Source of the DNA: Niveispirillum sp.
Lineage (GTDB): Bacteria > Pseudomonadota > Alphaproteobacteria > Azospirillales > Azospirillaceae
DNA length: 6,675 bases
Assembly: GCA_016463045.1 (NCBI GenBank)
Contig: JAEMSB010000063.1
Location: 1-6,675, forward strand
Direction: 5' to 3'
In this document: piece after piece, positions 5,825 through 6,675 of the stretch
How positions within the stretch are numbered: position 1 is the first letter of the stretch
How the letters are laid out: each line of letters starts with the position of its first letter
Translations under genes and position numbers: made by a program
Notes under the pieces: generated by a model
What the model was told of the DNA's origin: nothing
The model's database searches: none
Seen by the model: only the letters and a program-made list of their open reading frames with translations

Positions 5825-6675
5825 TCAATCCTTCAAATCTGCAAAGAACTCTTTCACCTTGGCGAAAAAGCCCTCCGACTCGGGATTCTGGCCGTTCTCC
5901 GATGCGTCCTTCTCGAATTCGCGCAGCAGTTCCTGCTGGCGCTTCGTCAGGTTCACGGGCGTTTCGACCATGACATTGATGTACATGTCGCCGCGCTGCG
6001 GGCTGCGCAGGACGCTCATGCCCTTGCCCTTCAGGCGGAACTGATGGCCCGTCTGGGTGCCGGCGGGAACATTCACCTTGGCCCGGCTGCCATCGATGGT
6101 CGGTACCTCGATGGTTCCGCCCAGCGCCGCCGTGGTCATGGGAATGGGCACCCGGCAATGCAAATTGGCCCCGTCACGCTGGAAGAAGCGGTGAGCCGCG
6201 ATCGACAGGAAGATATAGAGATCGCCCGGCGTGCCGCCGCGCAATCCCGCCTCGCCCTCGCCGGCCAGACGGATACGGGTGCCATCCTCCACACCCGCCG
6301 GGATCGAGACCTGAAGGGTCTTTTCCTTGCGCACGCGGCCCTGACCGCCGCAATGGCGGCACGGGTCCTTAATGACGCGGCCCGCCCCGTTACAGGTGGG
6401 GCAGGAACGTTCGATGGTGAAGAAGCCCTGCTGGGCCCGTACCTTGCCGGCGCCGTTACAGGTGCCGCAGGTGGTGGGGCTGCTGCCAGCCTCCGCACCC
6501 GACCCGCCGCAGGGATCGCACATCACGCTGGTCGGTACGCGCACCTGGGTGGCGGAGCCCTTGAAAGCATCCTCCAGGCTGATTTCCAGGTTGTAGCGCA
6601 GGTCGGCGCCGCGATTGTTGGTCTGGCCGCCGCGCCCGCCCCGACCCATGAACTCCCCGAACATCTCGTCAAAGA
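5825..6675 (-). CDS. dnaJ: Chaperone DnaJ (Hsp40), C-terminal part; 5' end outside window
   Basis: DnaJ is the cytosolic co-chaperone that delivers unfolded substrates to DnaK and stimulates its ATPase. Only the end of the Gly/Phe region (FDEMFGEFMGRGGRGG) and everything after it lie in the window, about 282 codons. The four zinc-binding CxxCxGxG motifs are all present: CDPCGGSG, CGTCNGAG, CPTCNGAG and CRHCGGQG (C49, C66, C88 and C102 counting from the methionine at 6662-6664). The substrate-binding C-terminal beta domains follow (VSIPAGVEDGTRIRLAGEGEAG; LGGTIEVPTIDG; FRLKGKGM), then the dimerisation helices ending in FFAKVKEFFADLKD. That methionine is internal, since the frame stays open to the window edge; the true start and J domain with HPD should lie further right. 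It is the full-length zinc-finger type, not CbpA. dnaK usually precedes dnaJ in this class, but it is not visible here. Confidence 0.96.
   Translation of the reverse strand, partial: FDEMFGEFMGRGGRGGQTNNRGADLRYNLEISLEDAFKGSATQVRVPTSVMCDPCGGSGAEAGSSPTTCGTCNGAGKVRAQQGFFTIERSCPTCNGAGRVIKDPCRHCGGQGRVRKEKTLQVSIPAGVEDGTRIRLAGEGEAGLRGGTPGDLYIFLSIAAHRFFQRDGANLHCRVPIPMTTAALGGTIEVPTIDGSRAKVNVPAGTQTGHQFRLKGKGMSVLRSPQRGDMYINVMVETPVNLTKRQQELLREFEKDASENGQNPESEGFFAKVKEFFADLKD

Noticed and set aside
5900..5935. DnaJ near its C-terminus also encodes NGQNP, as does the MurJ tail, suggesting a second copy of the repeat
   Set aside because: The DNA there reads GGCCAGAATCCC rather than GGTCAAAATCCC and has no inverted arm beside it, so the shared peptide is probably coincidence.
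1..6675. Search for CRISPR array, tRNA, rRNA, insertion sequence, prophage or toxin-antitoxin genes
   Set aside because: No regularly spaced repeats, no tRNA-like sequence with conserved T-loop, no transposase and no unexplained gap long enough for a further gene.

Overview
The window looks like an ordinary chromosomal segment of a GC-rich alphaproteobacterium, most likely a Rhodospirillales member near Azospirillum or Niveispirillum. This rests on recognisable housekeeping proteins of alphaproteobacterial type, strong GC bias at third codon positions, and the glnD/murJ/trpS neighbourhood, which is familiar from that class. The genus is an inference from style; no marker gene fixes it.

Layout: glnD, the PII uridylyl-transferase/uridylyl-removing nitrogen sensor, fills positions 36-2819 on the plus strand. 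It converges on trpS (tryptophanyl-tRNA synthetase, minus strand, 2879-3880) across a 59-bp gap holding a strong hairpin that can serve as a shared terminator. Upstream of trpS on the minus strand lies murJ (lipid II flippase, 4102-5673), and upstream of that the 3' part of dnaJ (5825 to the window edge), whose J domain lies outside the window. The minus-strand genes are separated by gaps of about 221 and 151 bp, so they are not tightly coupled.

The genes are standard; the unusual material is in the two minus-strand intergenic gaps. Between trpS and murJ (3983-4122) there is a string of five perfect stem-loops, nearly back to back. The outer two share an 11-bp core, which would also let them close a long-range stem around the middle three, giving a cloverleaf-like shape. 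The last stem-loop runs into murJ and supplies its final codons and stop codon. Between murJ and dnaJ (5698-5787) there is a 90-bp inverted pair of REP-like units. I found no CRISPR array, tRNA, rRNA, insertion sequence or novel protein-coding system. The cloverleaf-like repeat is the best candidate for something undescribed.
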